Program-made: the position numbers and the translations under genes
Shown here: positions 33,278-41,138 of the stretch, one piece after another
Numbering within the stretch: position 1 is the stretch's first letter
Layout of the letters: each line of letters starts with the position of its first letter
NCBI GenBank assembly: GCA_024304885.1
Contig: JALJOM010000003.1
Span: 252,296-316,295 of the forward strand
Origin: Beijerinckiaceae bacterium
Lineage (GTDB): Bacteria > Pseudomonadota > Alphaproteobacteria > Rhizobiales > Beijerinckiaceae
Reading direction: 5' to 3'
DNA length: 64,000 nt
Notes under the pieces: generated by a model
Seen by the model: the letters and a program-made list of their open reading frames with translations, nothing else
Told to the model about the DNA's origin: nothing
Databases searched by the model: none

Positions 33278-33904
33278 ATGGAAGTCATGAGGCCTCAGCG
33301 GCCGGCTCTCTCCGTCCACGCGTGGGACGCAGCCCCGCGATCGAGCGCGCATCTCGTGCTCGCCGGTGCGGCCATCGCCCTGCTCGCCGCCTGCGCCGGC
33401 CCGCCGCGGACGGCCTATGATGTCTCCGCCGCGGAGAGCGGGCTTCCGGCGCGCGCGCCGCGCGGCCAGCTCGCGGTCTTCGAGCCCGTCGCGATCGAGC
33501 CCGTCGTCTCCGACCGGATCGTGGTGCGCACGAGCCCCGAAACTCTCGCGACGCTCGGCGGGGCGCAATGGGTCGATCGGCTGCCCGTGCTGGTCCAGAC
33601 CCGGCTCGTCGAGAGCTTCGAGAACGCGCGCGTCCTGCGTGCCGTCGGCCGGTCCGGCATCGTCGCCGACCACACTCTCCACACCGAGATTCGCCGCTTC
33701 GAGCTCGATTCGAGCCGGGGCGCGGTTTCGGTCGAGATTTTCGCCAGGCTTTCGGGAGCGAGCGGCCAGGCCGTCGGCGGGCGGTTGTTCTCGGCGCGCA
33801 TCCCCGTGGCGAGCGACGATCCGGGCTATGTGGCGGCGGCGCTCAACGCGGCGCTGAAGGAGGTCTTGCGCCAGATCGTGGTCTGGACCGCGCAGAAGGT
33901 GTGA
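33278..33904 (+). CDS. ABC-type transport auxiliary lipoprotein (PqiC-like)
   Basis: A 208-residue outer-membrane lipoprotein candidate. The lipobox LLAAC has its Cys near residue 39. YDVSAAESGLP and the PqiC/DUF330-type fold follow (LAVFEPVAIEPVVSDRIVVR then WVDRLPVLVQTRLVESFENA). PqiC-type lipoproteins assist MCE systems at the outer membrane. It is the last gene of the mla operon, 12 nt after mlaD. The N-terminus before the hydrophobic stretch is long, so the true start may be a later codon. Confidence 0.85.
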   Translation: MEVMRPQRPALSVHAWDAAPRSSAHLVLAGAAIALLAACAGPPRTAYDVSAAESGLPARAPRGQLAVFEPVAIEPVVSDRIVVRTSPETLATLGGAQWVDRLPVLVQTRLVESFENARVLRAVGRSGIVADHTLHTEIRRFELDSSRGAVSVEIFARLSGASGQAVGGRLFSARIPVASDDPGYVAAALNAALKEVLRQIVVWTAQKV

Positions 33905-33924
33905 GCAAAGGCGTTGCCGACGTG

Positions 33925-34203
33925 CTAATCGGAATTTGAGTCGCTGGCTGTTTTCTTGAGAAGTGCTGCGCCAAAAGCCCGAATAGCGGCGTCCTCGTTA
34001 GCAGCCATCATTTTCAATGCAACGGATTCGAAGCTTTCACTCGAAATCCGAAGCTGAACATCGGTCACACCGCCACCTTTGGATGGCATCTTGAATTCAA
34101 TAGAGAACTCATGTTCAGAATACCCGTTTCCAAGTCTTTCGCTATATGGGTCGTCTGACCAACTCCTGGCTGTTTCTCCGGAACGAAACGCTTTGATTGT
34201 CAT
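33925..34203 (-). CDS. Hypothetical protein in the low-GC Vsr/methyltransferase island
   Basis: The 92-residue protein from ATG 34203 (MTIKAFRSGETARSWSDDPY) has alternating polar strands (HEFSIEFKMPSKGGGVTDVQ, then LRISSESFESVALKMMAANE) and a short C-terminal helix. I do not recognise it. Its DNA is clearly lower in GC than the mla genes 20 nt away. It lies downstream of vsr on the same strand, so it may be part of the same acquired segment. ATG 34254 gives an alternative with 17 more residues. Confidence 0.5.
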   Translation of the reverse strand: MTIKAFRSGETARSWSDDPYSERLGNGYSEHEFSIEFKMPSKGGGVTDVQLRISSESFESVALKMMAANEDAAIRAFGAALLKKTASDSNSD

Positions 34204-34425
34204 AGATTTATTCCCAAGGGTATTTGCTCCACTGCTATCGCTGTTCCTATGCAATACTGTGTCGACTCAATTCATTCTTGAATAGCGCGCATGGGTTCGG
34301 TGTTTGTCACTTATTTCATCGGCGCACGACCGCGTCCCTTTTGGGTCAGTCAGGCGCTGAGTCAAAAGCCTCGCTTTTGTATTGTCAATCAAAATTAGCA
34401 GAGGGCAATGAATATGTAATATCAT
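34204..34425. other. Low-GC spacer with terminator-like hairpin
   Basis: This spacer is AT-rich compared with all flanking genes. CAAAAGC/GCTTTTG at about 34362-34378 could end vsr transcription on the minus strand. No gene is visible. The composition supports horizontal acquisition of the island. Confidence 0.4.
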
Positions 34426-34881
34426 TCAGAATCTTCGAATTGAGTTGTTTCGTGCCTTGCGCCCGTTTTGACGGGTCACGATTCGCCCGATCCGATGCTC
34501 GAGCGCTGGCGGGTCGAGCCCCTCGCACTCCCAGATCACCGCCACGTGGAATCCGAGCGCGCGGAGCGCCTTGATCTTCTTCGCGTCGCGTCGGCGGTTT
34601 GCGGAAAACTTTTCCAACCAGAAATCTTGGTTGCGTGTGGGGATCGTGCCGCGCACGCAATGCTTGTGGTGGTGCCAGAAGCAGCCGTTGACGAAGATCG
34701 CCCAGTGTTTCGACTTGTTGGCGAAGTCCGGCGATCCCGGCAGGGTCCGCACGTTGCGTCGATAGAAGATGTTGTGGGCGCGGAGCGCCGTGGCGACGAG
34801 ATCCTCTACATGCGTCTTGTGCTGGCGCACGCGTTTCATCAGGGCCGAGCGCACGGGGTCGGTCGGAAGGTGGATCGTCAT
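34426..34881 (-). CDS. vsr: Very short patch repair endonuclease (Vsr)
   Basis: Vsr nicks beside T:G mismatches that arise when 5-methylcytosine deaminates. The 151-residue protein has the core features: an early Glu (HVEDLVATALRAHNIFYRRN), the catalytic Asp in GSPDF and the metal/zinc histidines and Cys in FVNGCFWHHHKHC. The later RRRDAKKIKALRALGFHVAV with VIWECE is also conserved. It overlaps the upstream methyltransferase by four bases (ATGA), the standard coupling. The last ~15 residues are basic and variable. Confidence 0.95.
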   Translation of the reverse strand: MTIHLPTDPVRSALMKRVRQHKTHVEDLVATALRAHNIFYRRNVRTLPGSPDFANKSKHWAIFVNGCFWHHHKHCVRGTIPTRNQDFWLEKFSANRRRDAKKIKALRALGFHVAVIWECEGLDPPALEHRIGRIVTRQNGRKARNNSIRRF

Positions 34882-36047
34882 TGCGCGGCTTCCGCATAGG
34901 CACGCGAGTGCGTCGAGCCTAAACGGCCTTGCACCCGCATCAAATGCTCGTGCAGCCGCTCTCGAAACCCCTCGACGAAGCGAAGCCGGCTTCGCGTCGT
35001 GCGTTCGAGGAACCCAGCCGTCGCGCGCGCAGACAACAAGTCTCCGGGAAATTGCAGGAACTCGGTGAGCGGCGCGCGATCATTCCAAACCGGGAAGGCG
35101 GAGATCTCGACGGCACGACGCATTTTTCCGTCGTAGCGCGCGGCGCGTGGCCAGCGTCCCGGCACCAAAGCACGGTCGCGGTCGGTGTCGTAGGTGCCGG
35201 GGCAGGCGAGGCGTTCCCCTAGCCATTCCGCGACCGGGACTGTCACGGCATTGCCGACGAGCGACCAGCGCCACGACGCGCGGCCGACGGTCTCGGCGGG
35301 CTTGGTCCAATCCACCGGAAATCCTTGCAGCCGCTCGGCGTCGCGAATTTCGGGCGTCATGACCGTGCCGTCGGGCAGGAGAATCGCCGGAGGCGAGGCG
35401 ATCCCGATCGTGGAGCCGTTCTTCAGGGTCGGGATCGCGTCGGGCGCCCAACCGAGGCCCCGGATCCCCTCGGTCCAATAAAATCCATGGGCATGGGTGT
35501 CGAGGCGGGTCTCGGGCACGGCAGGTGTCACCTCGTCGGCGAGAAGTACGTCGGCGGGATTGCCGACGAGGCTCGCGACGAAGAGCACGCGCTCGCGCCG
35601 CTGCGGCACGAAACCTTGCGAGTTCACCACCCGATAGGCCCAGGCATAGCCGCGCGCCTCGATCTCGCCGACGAGCCGATGCATCGCGCGGCCCTGGTCG
35701 AGATGCAGCATGAAGGAGACGTTCTCGAGCACGAGCCATGGTGGGCGCCGCTTGTCGATCAGCCGGAACACATGATCGACGAGGCCGGAGCGCCTTCCGC
35801 CGATCCCGGCCGTTTGCCCCGCCTGGCTCAGATCCTGGCAGGGAAAGCCCGCGGTCACGAGGTCGATCCCGCGCGGAAGCGCTTTCACCTCGCGGATGTC
35901 GCCGAGGTTCGCAACCTCCGGAAAACGCGCCGCGAGCACCGCGACCGCCGGGTCCCAGATTTCGCTGAAGGCGACCGTCTCGTGCCCGGCCCTCTGGAGC
36001 CCGAGCTCCAATCCGCCGATGCCGGCGAACAAGGCGGCTGTTCTCAT
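34878..36047 (-). CDS. DNA (cytosine-5-)-methyltransferase
   Basis: A 389-residue C5 methyltransferase. Motif I is LFAGIGGLELGLQRAG (5-20), motif IV is GFPCQDLSQAG with the catalytic Cys, motif VI is LENVS and motif VIII is PQRRERV. Motifs IX/X are near RLQGFPVDW and VGNAV. The 90-residue C-terminal tail after motif X is an extension of unknown role. The target is not readable; pairing with Vsr says its deaminated sites are repaired. No restriction endonuclease is adjacent, so it is either an orphan or a remnant of a restriction system. Confidence 0.93.
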   Translation of the reverse strand: MRTAALFAGIGGLELGLQRAGHETVAFSEIWDPAVAVLAARFPEVANLGDIREVKALPRGIDLVTAGFPCQDLSQAGQTAGIGGRRSGLVDHVFRLIDKRRPPWLVLENVSFMLHLDQGRAMHRLVGEIEARGYAWAYRVVNSQGFVPQRRERVLFVASLVGNPADVLLADEVTPAVPETRLDTHAHGFYWTEGIRGLGWAPDAIPTLKNGSTIGIASPPAILLPDGTVMTPEIRDAERLQGFPVDWTKPAETVGRASWRWSLVGNAVTVPVAEWLGERLACPGTYDTDRDRALVPGRWPRAARYDGKMRRAVEISAFPVWNDRAPLTEFLQFPGDLLSARATAGFLERTTRSRLRFVEGFRERLHEHLMRVQGRLGSTHSRAYAEAAQ

Positions 36048-36157
36048 CTGCGGGGGACCTACGCCAGGGACCGCTCAGCGATGAGCCCGACAGTGGACGC
36101 CTGTCAACGCTGAGGCGCCGGAGCTTCGGAGTCATCCAGAGGATTTCGCTTCGGGCG

Positions 36158-36261
36158 CTAGATCGCTTTGCGATCCGCTCGGATCGGAAAGCGATCTACT
36201 TCTTTGTTTTATCGCATTTTCGCGACGCGAACCGGGGTCCGGTTCGCTGGAAAATGCTCTG
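36158..36261 (+). repeat. Class A palindromic repeat
   Basis: A full unit. Arm one is TAGATCGCTTTGCGATCC with CGGATCGGAAAGCGATCTA. The spacer is CTTCTTTGTTTTATCGC. Arm two is GAACCGGGGTCCGGTTC between GCATTTTC and GAAAATGC. Arm one shows compensated stem changes (ATCGCTTT/AAAGCGAT). It lies 59 nt upstream of the antiporter start. Confidence 0.85.
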
Positions 36262-36320
36262 GCCGGGCGCTTGCTTCCCTTGTAGACGAGACGGACCGCC
36301 CACGACCTGGAAACCTCGCG

Positions 36321-38681
36321 ATGGAACACAGCACGACCCTCATCGCGACCGTCGCGGCGGCGCTCGGCCTCGCCCTCGTCGGCGGGCTGCTCGCCGTGAA
36401 GCTGCGGCTGCCCGCGATCGTCGGCTATCTCCTGGCCGGCGTGATCATCGGTCCTTTCACGCCCGGCTATGTCGCCGACGCGTCCGTTGCCGATCAGCTC
36501 GCCGAGATCGGCGTGATGCTGCTCATGTTCGGCGTCGGACTGCATTTCTCGCTCGAGGACCTCGGCTCCGTCCGCAAGATCGCCGTGCCCGGGGCGGTGC
36601 TTCAAATCCTCGCCGCGACGGCCCTCGGCGCCGTTGTCGGGACGGCCTGGGGCTGGTCGCTCGGCGCGTCCTTGATCTTCGGCCTCGCGCTGTCCGTCGC
36701 GAGCACCGTCGTGCTGCTCCGGGCGCTCGAGGATCTGAGCCTGCTCGGCTCGGTGAACGGGCAGATCGCAGTCGGCTGGCTCGTGGTGGAGGATCTCGTC
36801 ACGGTTCTCGTCCTCGTGCTTCTGCCGCCGCTCGCCGGATTGATGGGGGGCAAGGGCGCCGCCGCGGACCCGATGGCGCTTGCGGCGACGCTCGGGCTCA
36901 CGCTCGCCAAGATCGCGGCTTTCGTCACGATCATGCTGGTCGTCGGCCGGCGGCTGTTTCCTTGGCTCTTGTGGCATGTCGCGGGCACGGGCTCGCGCGA
37001 GCTGTTCACGCTCTGCACCGTCGCAGCGGCCCTGAGCCTCGCCTTCGGTGCCGCCGAGCTCTTCGGCGTATCCTTCGCGCTCGGGGCCTTCTTCGCCGGC
37101 ATGGTCATCCAGGAGTCCGAGTTCAGCCATCGTGCGGCGGAAGATTCCTCGTCCATCCGCGATGCCTTCACCGTTTTGTTCTTCGTCTCGGTGGGCATGC
37201 TCTTCGATCCGACGATCCTCGTCGAGGACCCGGTCCGGGTCGGTATCGTCGTCGCCATCATCGTGCTCGGAAAGTCGCTCGCCGCCGCCGCGCTCGTGCT
37301 CGCCTTTCGCTATCCCCTGAACACCGCGCTCACCGTCTCCGCCGGCCTCGCCCAGATCGGGGAATTCTCGTTCATCCTCGCCGGGCTCGGGCAGGACCTC
37401 GGCCTCATCTCGACCGAAGGCGAGAGCCTGGTCCTCGCCGGTGCGATGATCTCGATCAGCCTCAATCCCCTCGTCTTCAAGGCCATAGCGCCGCTTCAAG
37501 CCTGGCTGCGCCGACGCTCGAGCCTCGCCCGCAAGCTCGAGCATCCCGAAAGCCCTCTCGCCGAGCTGCCTCTCACGACCGAGGACAAATATCTGAAGAA
37601 GCAGATTGTTCTCGTCGGCTACGGCCGGGTCGGGCGACGGATCGCCGAGAGGCTGATCACGAACGATATCCCTTTCGTGGTCGTAGACGAAAACCTCGAA
37701 ACCGTCGGCCACTTGCGTGCAAAGGGCATTCCGGCAGTCGCGGGCGATGCCTCGGATCCGACGGTGCTCGTGCAATCCCATATCAAGGACGCGAGCATGC
37801 TCGTCATCGGCACGTCCGACATCCTCGACGTTCGATCCATCGTCGAGATCGCCCGCAGGGTGAACCCGGCGATCGAGATCGTCATTCGGACCCACGACGA
37901 GGAAGAATCCCAGCTGCTCGAGCACGAGCGCTGCGGAAGAGTGTTTTTCGGCGAAGGCGAGCTCGCCGCCGGTATGGCTCGGCATGTGCTCGAGCGCTAC
38001 GGCCGAGACAATCTTCCCCCGCCGGCCTTTACGGAAACCTCCGTCATGGTGGATGATGCGAGGCACGGCCAGCCATCGGCCGGGGACCGTCCGCGCGACG
38101 ACGCGGGTGCAAGGGGGGATGGCGTGGAACAGCCCGACCAGGCGGAGCTCGCAGACCTCATCCTCGCCGTTGCCGCGGGTGACCGTGGCGCCTACCGGCA
38201 GCTCTACGACAAGACGGCGCCGAAACTATTCGGAATCGTGCTGCGTATGATCCGAGACCGGTCCATGGCGGAAGATATCCTTCAAGACGTCTTCCTCCGC
38301 GTTTGGCGCAACGCCGGCAATTTCGCGCCGCAGACCGGCTCGGCGATGGCGTGGCTGAGCTCGATCGCGCGCAATCGCACGATCGATGTCCTGCGCCAGA
38401 AGAGCCTCGTGCTGCCTGACCGTGACGAGCCGGGCATCGACTGGCAGGAGATGATCGCCGACCCGCGCGATCGAGAGGTGGAGTTCATGGACGTCTCGGC
38501 GCTGCGCCATTGCCTTTCCGAGATCGAGGAGCCTGCGCGCAGCTGCGTCCTTCTCGCTTATTACGAAGGCTATTCGCGCGAGGAGCTCGCGGCGCGCTAC
38601 GAGCGGCCCGTGAACACGATCAAGACCTGGCTCCATCGCAGCCTCCTCGCCCTGAAATCTTGCCTGGAGAGCCTCGCATGA
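36321..38681 (+). CDS. CPA2 cation:proton antiporter (YbaL/KefB-like) read through into an ECF sigma factor
   Basis: One uninterrupted 786-codon frame. Residues 1-400 are a 12-13 helix CPA2 exchanger (VGYLLAGVIIGPFTPGYVAD, then GVGLHFSLEDLG). Residues 430-550 are a TrkA-N/RCK domain (KKQIVLVGYGRVGRRIAERL) that binds NAD(H) and gates transport. After VLERYGRDNLPPPAF, where relatives normally end, there is no stop. A linker of about 25 polar residues leads straight into a complete ECF sigma factor. Either a true fusion is made, or the antiporter lost its stop and the sigma factor is also translated from its own GTG at 38124. I translated 37980-38130 by hand to confirm the open frame. Confidence 0.8.
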   Translation: MEHSTTLIATVAAALGLALVGGLLAVKLRLPAIVGYLLAGVIIGPFTPGYVADASVADQLAEIGVMLLMFGVGLHFSLEDLGSVRKIAVPGAVLQILAATALGAVVGTAWGWSLGASLIFGLALSVASTVVLLRALEDLSLLGSVNGQIAVGWLVVEDLVTVLVLVLLPPLAGLMGGKGAAADPMALAATLGLTLAKIAAFVTIMLVVGRRLFPWLLWHVAGTGSRELFTLCTVAAALSLAFGAAELFGVSFALGAFFAGMVIQESEFSHRAAEDSSSIRDAFTVLFFVSVGMLFDPTILVEDPVRVGIVVAIIVLGKSLAAAALVLAFRYPLNTALTVSAGLAQIGEFSFILAGLGQDLGLISTEGESLVLAGAMISISLNPLVFKAIAPLQAWLRRRSSLARKLEHPESPLAELPLTTEDKYLKKQIVLVGYGRVGRRIAERLITNDIPFVVVDENLETVGHLRAKGIPAVAGDASDPTVLVQSHIKDASMLVIGTSDILDVRSIVEIARRVNPAIEIVIRTHDEEESQLLEHERCGRVFFGEGELAAGMARHVLERYGRDNLPPPAFTETSVMVDDARHGQPSAGDRPRDDAGARGDGVEQPDQAELADLILAVAAGDRGAYRQLYDKTAPKLFGIVLRMIRDRSMAEDILQDVFLRVWRNAGNFAPQTGSAMAWLSSIARNRTIDVLRQKSLVLPDRDEPGIDWQEMIADPRDREVEFMDVSALRHCLSEIEEPARSCVLLAYYEGYSREELAARYERPVNTIKTWLHRSLLALKSCLESLA
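38124..38681 (+). CDS. ECF RNA polymerase sigma factor (SigK-like), internal start
   Basis: From GTG 38124 the frame encodes a 185-residue protein, exactly ECF size. Region 2 is near residues 20-90 (YRQLYDKTAPKLFGIVLRMI, then MAEDILQDVFLRVWRNAGNF). Region 4 is near residues 125-180 (RSCVLLAYYEGYSREELAAR then VNTIKTWLHRSL). AAGGGGGG lies 5 nt upstream, a strong ribosome site inside the antiporter frame, so independent translation is likely. It overlaps the RskA-type anti-sigma gene by ATGA, as usual for SigK/RskA pairs. The target promoter is unknown. Confidence 0.8.
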   Translation: MEQPDQAELADLILAVAAGDRGAYRQLYDKTAPKLFGIVLRMIRDRSMAEDILQDVFLRVWRNAGNFAPQTGSAMAWLSSIARNRTIDVLRQKSLVLPDRDEPGIDWQEMIADPRDREVEFMDVSALRHCLSEIEEPARSCVLLAYYEGYSREELAARYERPVNTIKTWLHRSLLALKSCLESLA

Positions 38682-39394
38682 GCGACGACGACGAGGTGCT
38701 CGCCGGGGAATATGTGCTGGGCACGCTCGAGGCGGACGAGCGGACCGTCTTCACGACCGTGCTGACCCAGGATCAGGAGAAGCGCGATCTCGTCGCCCGA
38801 TGGGAGGCGCGCCTCGCGCCGCTCGCGACGCGCATGCCCGAGGTCCTGCCTCCGAGCAGGGTCTGGAACCGGATCGTCGACTCCTTGTTCGGCGCCCCCG
38901 AGGTGCCGCCGCTGCGTATCGTCGAAGGCGGTCTCGTGGTCGAGGATACGGCTCGGCTACGTCGTTCGCGCAACTTCTGGTGCGGCTTTTCCGTCGCGAG
39001 CGGCGCGCTCGCGGCCTCGCTCGCGATCCTCGTCGCCTATCAGGAGACCTTGCGCCGCTGGGGGAGCGAACCCTCCTACCTCGCCGTGGTGAATCGCGGC
39101 GGCGCCGAGCCGGCGCTCATCGTCCGGGTCGATCTCGCCAAGGGCCAAGTCTTCGTGCGGCCGGTCTCGACCGAGGTTCCCGCCGGCAAGAGCCTCGAGC
39201 TCTGGTACATCGGCGCGGGCAAGGCTCCCGTCTCGATGGGTCTCGTCGATCGTGACCTCGAGCGCGTGCCGCTGCCTGAAGGCGCCAAGGTGGAGAGGGC
39301 GACCTTCGCCGTCACCGTCGAGCCTGAGGGCGGCTCGCCGACCGGCGACCCGACCGGCCCGATCGTCTATTCCGGCCAGCTGATCCGGGAGTGA
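38678..39394 (+). CDS. Anti-sigma factor, RskA (anti-sigma-K) family
   Basis: The 238-residue protein has an N-terminal sigma-binding segment (EVLAGEYVLGTLEADERTVF). One membrane helix follows (near residues 100-120, FSVASGALAASLAILVAYQE). A periplasmic RskA domain makes up the rest (LAVVNRGGAEPALIVRVDLA, then GKSLELWYIG and SMGLVDR). Such factors hold the sigma factor at the membrane until an envelope signal triggers release. There is no zinc-binding HxxxCxxC cluster. It overlaps the sigma gene by four bases. Confidence 0.92.
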   Translation: MSDDDEVLAGEYVLGTLEADERTVFTTVLTQDQEKRDLVARWEARLAPLATRMPEVLPPSRVWNRIVDSLFGAPEVPPLRIVEGGLVVEDTARLRRSRNFWCGFSVASGALAASLAILVAYQETLRRWGSEPSYLAVVNRGGAEPALIVRVDLAKGQVFVRPVSTEVPAGKSLELWYIGAGKAPVSMGLVDRDLERVPLPEGAKVERATFAVTVEPEGGSPTGDPTGPIVYSGQLIRE

Positions 39395-39437
39395 GGCGCA
39401 GCTTCCCCCTGCGGAAGAATTCCGCCATTCTCCGGCC

Positions 39438-41012
39438 ATGGAAGACGAGGCGAGGACCAACGCGCCGGAGCTCACCGTCGCGGAATTGTCGAACGCGCTG
39501 AAACGGACGATCGAGGACCGGTTCGGCTATGTTCGCGTGCGCGGAGAAATCTCCAACTATCGCGGGCCGCATTCCTCCGGTCATTGCTATTTTTCCTTGA
39601 AGGACCAGAGCGCGCGAATCGATGCCGTGATCTGGAAGGGCACCTTCGCGCGCCTGAGGACCAAGCCCGAGGAGGGCCTCGAGGTCATCGCGACCGGCAA
39701 GGTCACGACCTATCCCGGGAAATCCGCCTATCAAATCGTCGTCGAGGCGCTCGAGCCCGCAGGCGTCGGCGCGATCATGGCGCTGCTCGAGGAGCGCAGG
39801 CGCAAGCTCGCCGCCGAAGGCCTCTTCGACGAGGCGCGCAAGCAGCTCCTGCCGTATTTGCCGCGGCGGATCGGCGTCGTGACCTCGCCGACCGGAGCGG
39901 TGATCCGCGACATCCTGCACAGGCTCGCCGAAAGGTTCCCGTGCCATGTCGTGGTGTGGCCGGTGCGGGTCCAGGGGGAAACCTCCGCCGCGGAGGTCGC
40001 GGCCGCGATCCGGGGCTTCAACGAGCTGCCGGAGGAAGGCCCCCTGCGCCGGCCGGATGTCGTCATCGTCGCGCGCGGGGGAGGCTCGCTCGAGGATCTG
40101 TGGAGCTTCAACGAGGAGGTCGTCGTCCGCGCGGCGGCCGACAGCCTCGTGCCGCTGATCGCCGCAGTCGGCCACGAGACGGACTGGACCCTGATCGACC
40201 ATGCCGCCGATCTGCGCGCGCCGACCCCGACGGCGGCCGCCGAGAAGGCGGTGCCGGTGCGCTCCGAGCTGCTCGCCGAGGTCGCCGATCTCGGCCGGCG
40301 CCATGCCGGCGCGATGTTTCGCCTCGTCGAGCGCGAGAAGGCCGCGTTGCGCGCGCTCGCGCGTGCCTTGCCGCAGGCCGAGGCCCTCGTCGCCCTGCCG
40401 CGCCAGCGCCTCGATACCGCCTCGACCCGCCTCTCCGGCATGTTCTCGAGGGCGCAGGATCGCCGCCGCATCGGCCTCTCGTTGCTGGCCCATCGCCTCT
40501 CCCGGCAATCGCCCCATGCACGGCTTGCCCGGACCGGGGAGCGTCTCGGCGCGCTCGAGCAGAGGCTGCGGCGCGCGCTCGCGACCGCGCAGGAGCGGCG
40601 GGTGCAGACGCTCGGCCATGTGGGCTCTCGCCTTGCCGCCGCGCGCGCGACTTATGTGCAGGTTGCTCGAGAGCGTGTGGCTTCGGCGCGCCATCGCCTC
40701 GACAGCCTGTCGGGGCGGCTCGTGCATGGTGCCCGGCAGCTTCTGACGGTCGAGCGTCGCAGGGTCGCGACGCTCGGCCAAGTGCTCGGCACGCTCGGCT
40801 ACCGCCAAGTGCTCGCGCGCGGCTTCGCGCTGGTGCGCGGCGAGGACGGCAAGCCGATCCGGCTCGCGGCCCAGGTTGAGGAGGGTATGAGGCTCGACCT
40901 CGAATTCGCCGACGGCCACAAGCCGGCGGTTGCCGGCCAAGCGCCGAAGAGTCCGACGAAGAAGGCGGCCGCCAAAGCCCCACGCAAGCGCGAGCAGGAA
41001 TCGTTGTTCTGA
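39438..41012 (+). CDS. xseA: Exodeoxyribonuclease VII large subunit
   Basis: XseA with XseB degrades single-stranded DNA. The 524-residue protein has an OB fold at the front (residues 10-105, VRVRGEISNYRGPHSSGHCY). The catalytic core contains VTSPTGAVIRDILHRL, IVARGGGSLEDLWSFNEE, AVGHETDWTLID and ADLRAPTPTAAAE. Long coiled coils follow (residues 285-440). A C-terminal basic tail (KSPTKKAAAKAPRKREQE) is an alphaproteobacterial extension. xseB is not in the window. Confidence 0.96.
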   Translation: MEDEARTNAPELTVAELSNALKRTIEDRFGYVRVRGEISNYRGPHSSGHCYFSLKDQSARIDAVIWKGTFARLRTKPEEGLEVIATGKVTTYPGKSAYQIVVEALEPAGVGAIMALLEERRRKLAAEGLFDEARKQLLPYLPRRIGVVTSPTGAVIRDILHRLAERFPCHVVVWPVRVQGETSAAEVAAAIRGFNELPEEGPLRRPDVVIVARGGGSLEDLWSFNEEVVVRAAADSLVPLIAAVGHETDWTLIDHAADLRAPTPTAAAEKAVPVRSELLAEVADLGRRHAGAMFRLVEREKAALRALARALPQAEALVALPRQRLDTASTRLSGMFSRAQDRRRIGLSLLAHRLSRQSPHARLARTGERLGALEQRLRRALATAQERRVQTLGHVGSRLAAARATYVQVARERVASARHRLDSLSGRLVHGARQLLTVERRRVATLGQVLGTLGYRQVLARGFALVRGEDGKPIRLAAQVEEGMRLDLEFADGHKPAVAGQAPKSPTKKAAAKAPRKREQESLF

Positions 41013-41039
41013 ACGGCCACGGGCCAAATCGACCAAATA

Positions 41040-41065
41040 GGGGCCGCCCCTCGCGAGGCGGCCCC
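41040..41065. terminator. GC-rich hairpin downstream of xseA
   Basis: GGGGCCGCC and GGCGGCCCC pair around CCTCGCGA. It lies between the convergent xseA and sulfonate-binding-protein genes, a place where a two-way terminator would act. There is no T run, so termination is inferred only. Confidence 0.45.
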
Positions 41066-41138
41066 GTGCGCTCCGGGCGGTGCGTCCACCCGCCGCGTCC
41101 TTCGCGCCGACGGCCGGAGGGAAGCCTCGGCACGAAGC

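Noticed and set aside
36132-38066. A 644-codon minus-strand frame opposite the antiporter
   Set aside because: Low-complexity charged antisense reading of the TrkA-N antiporter.
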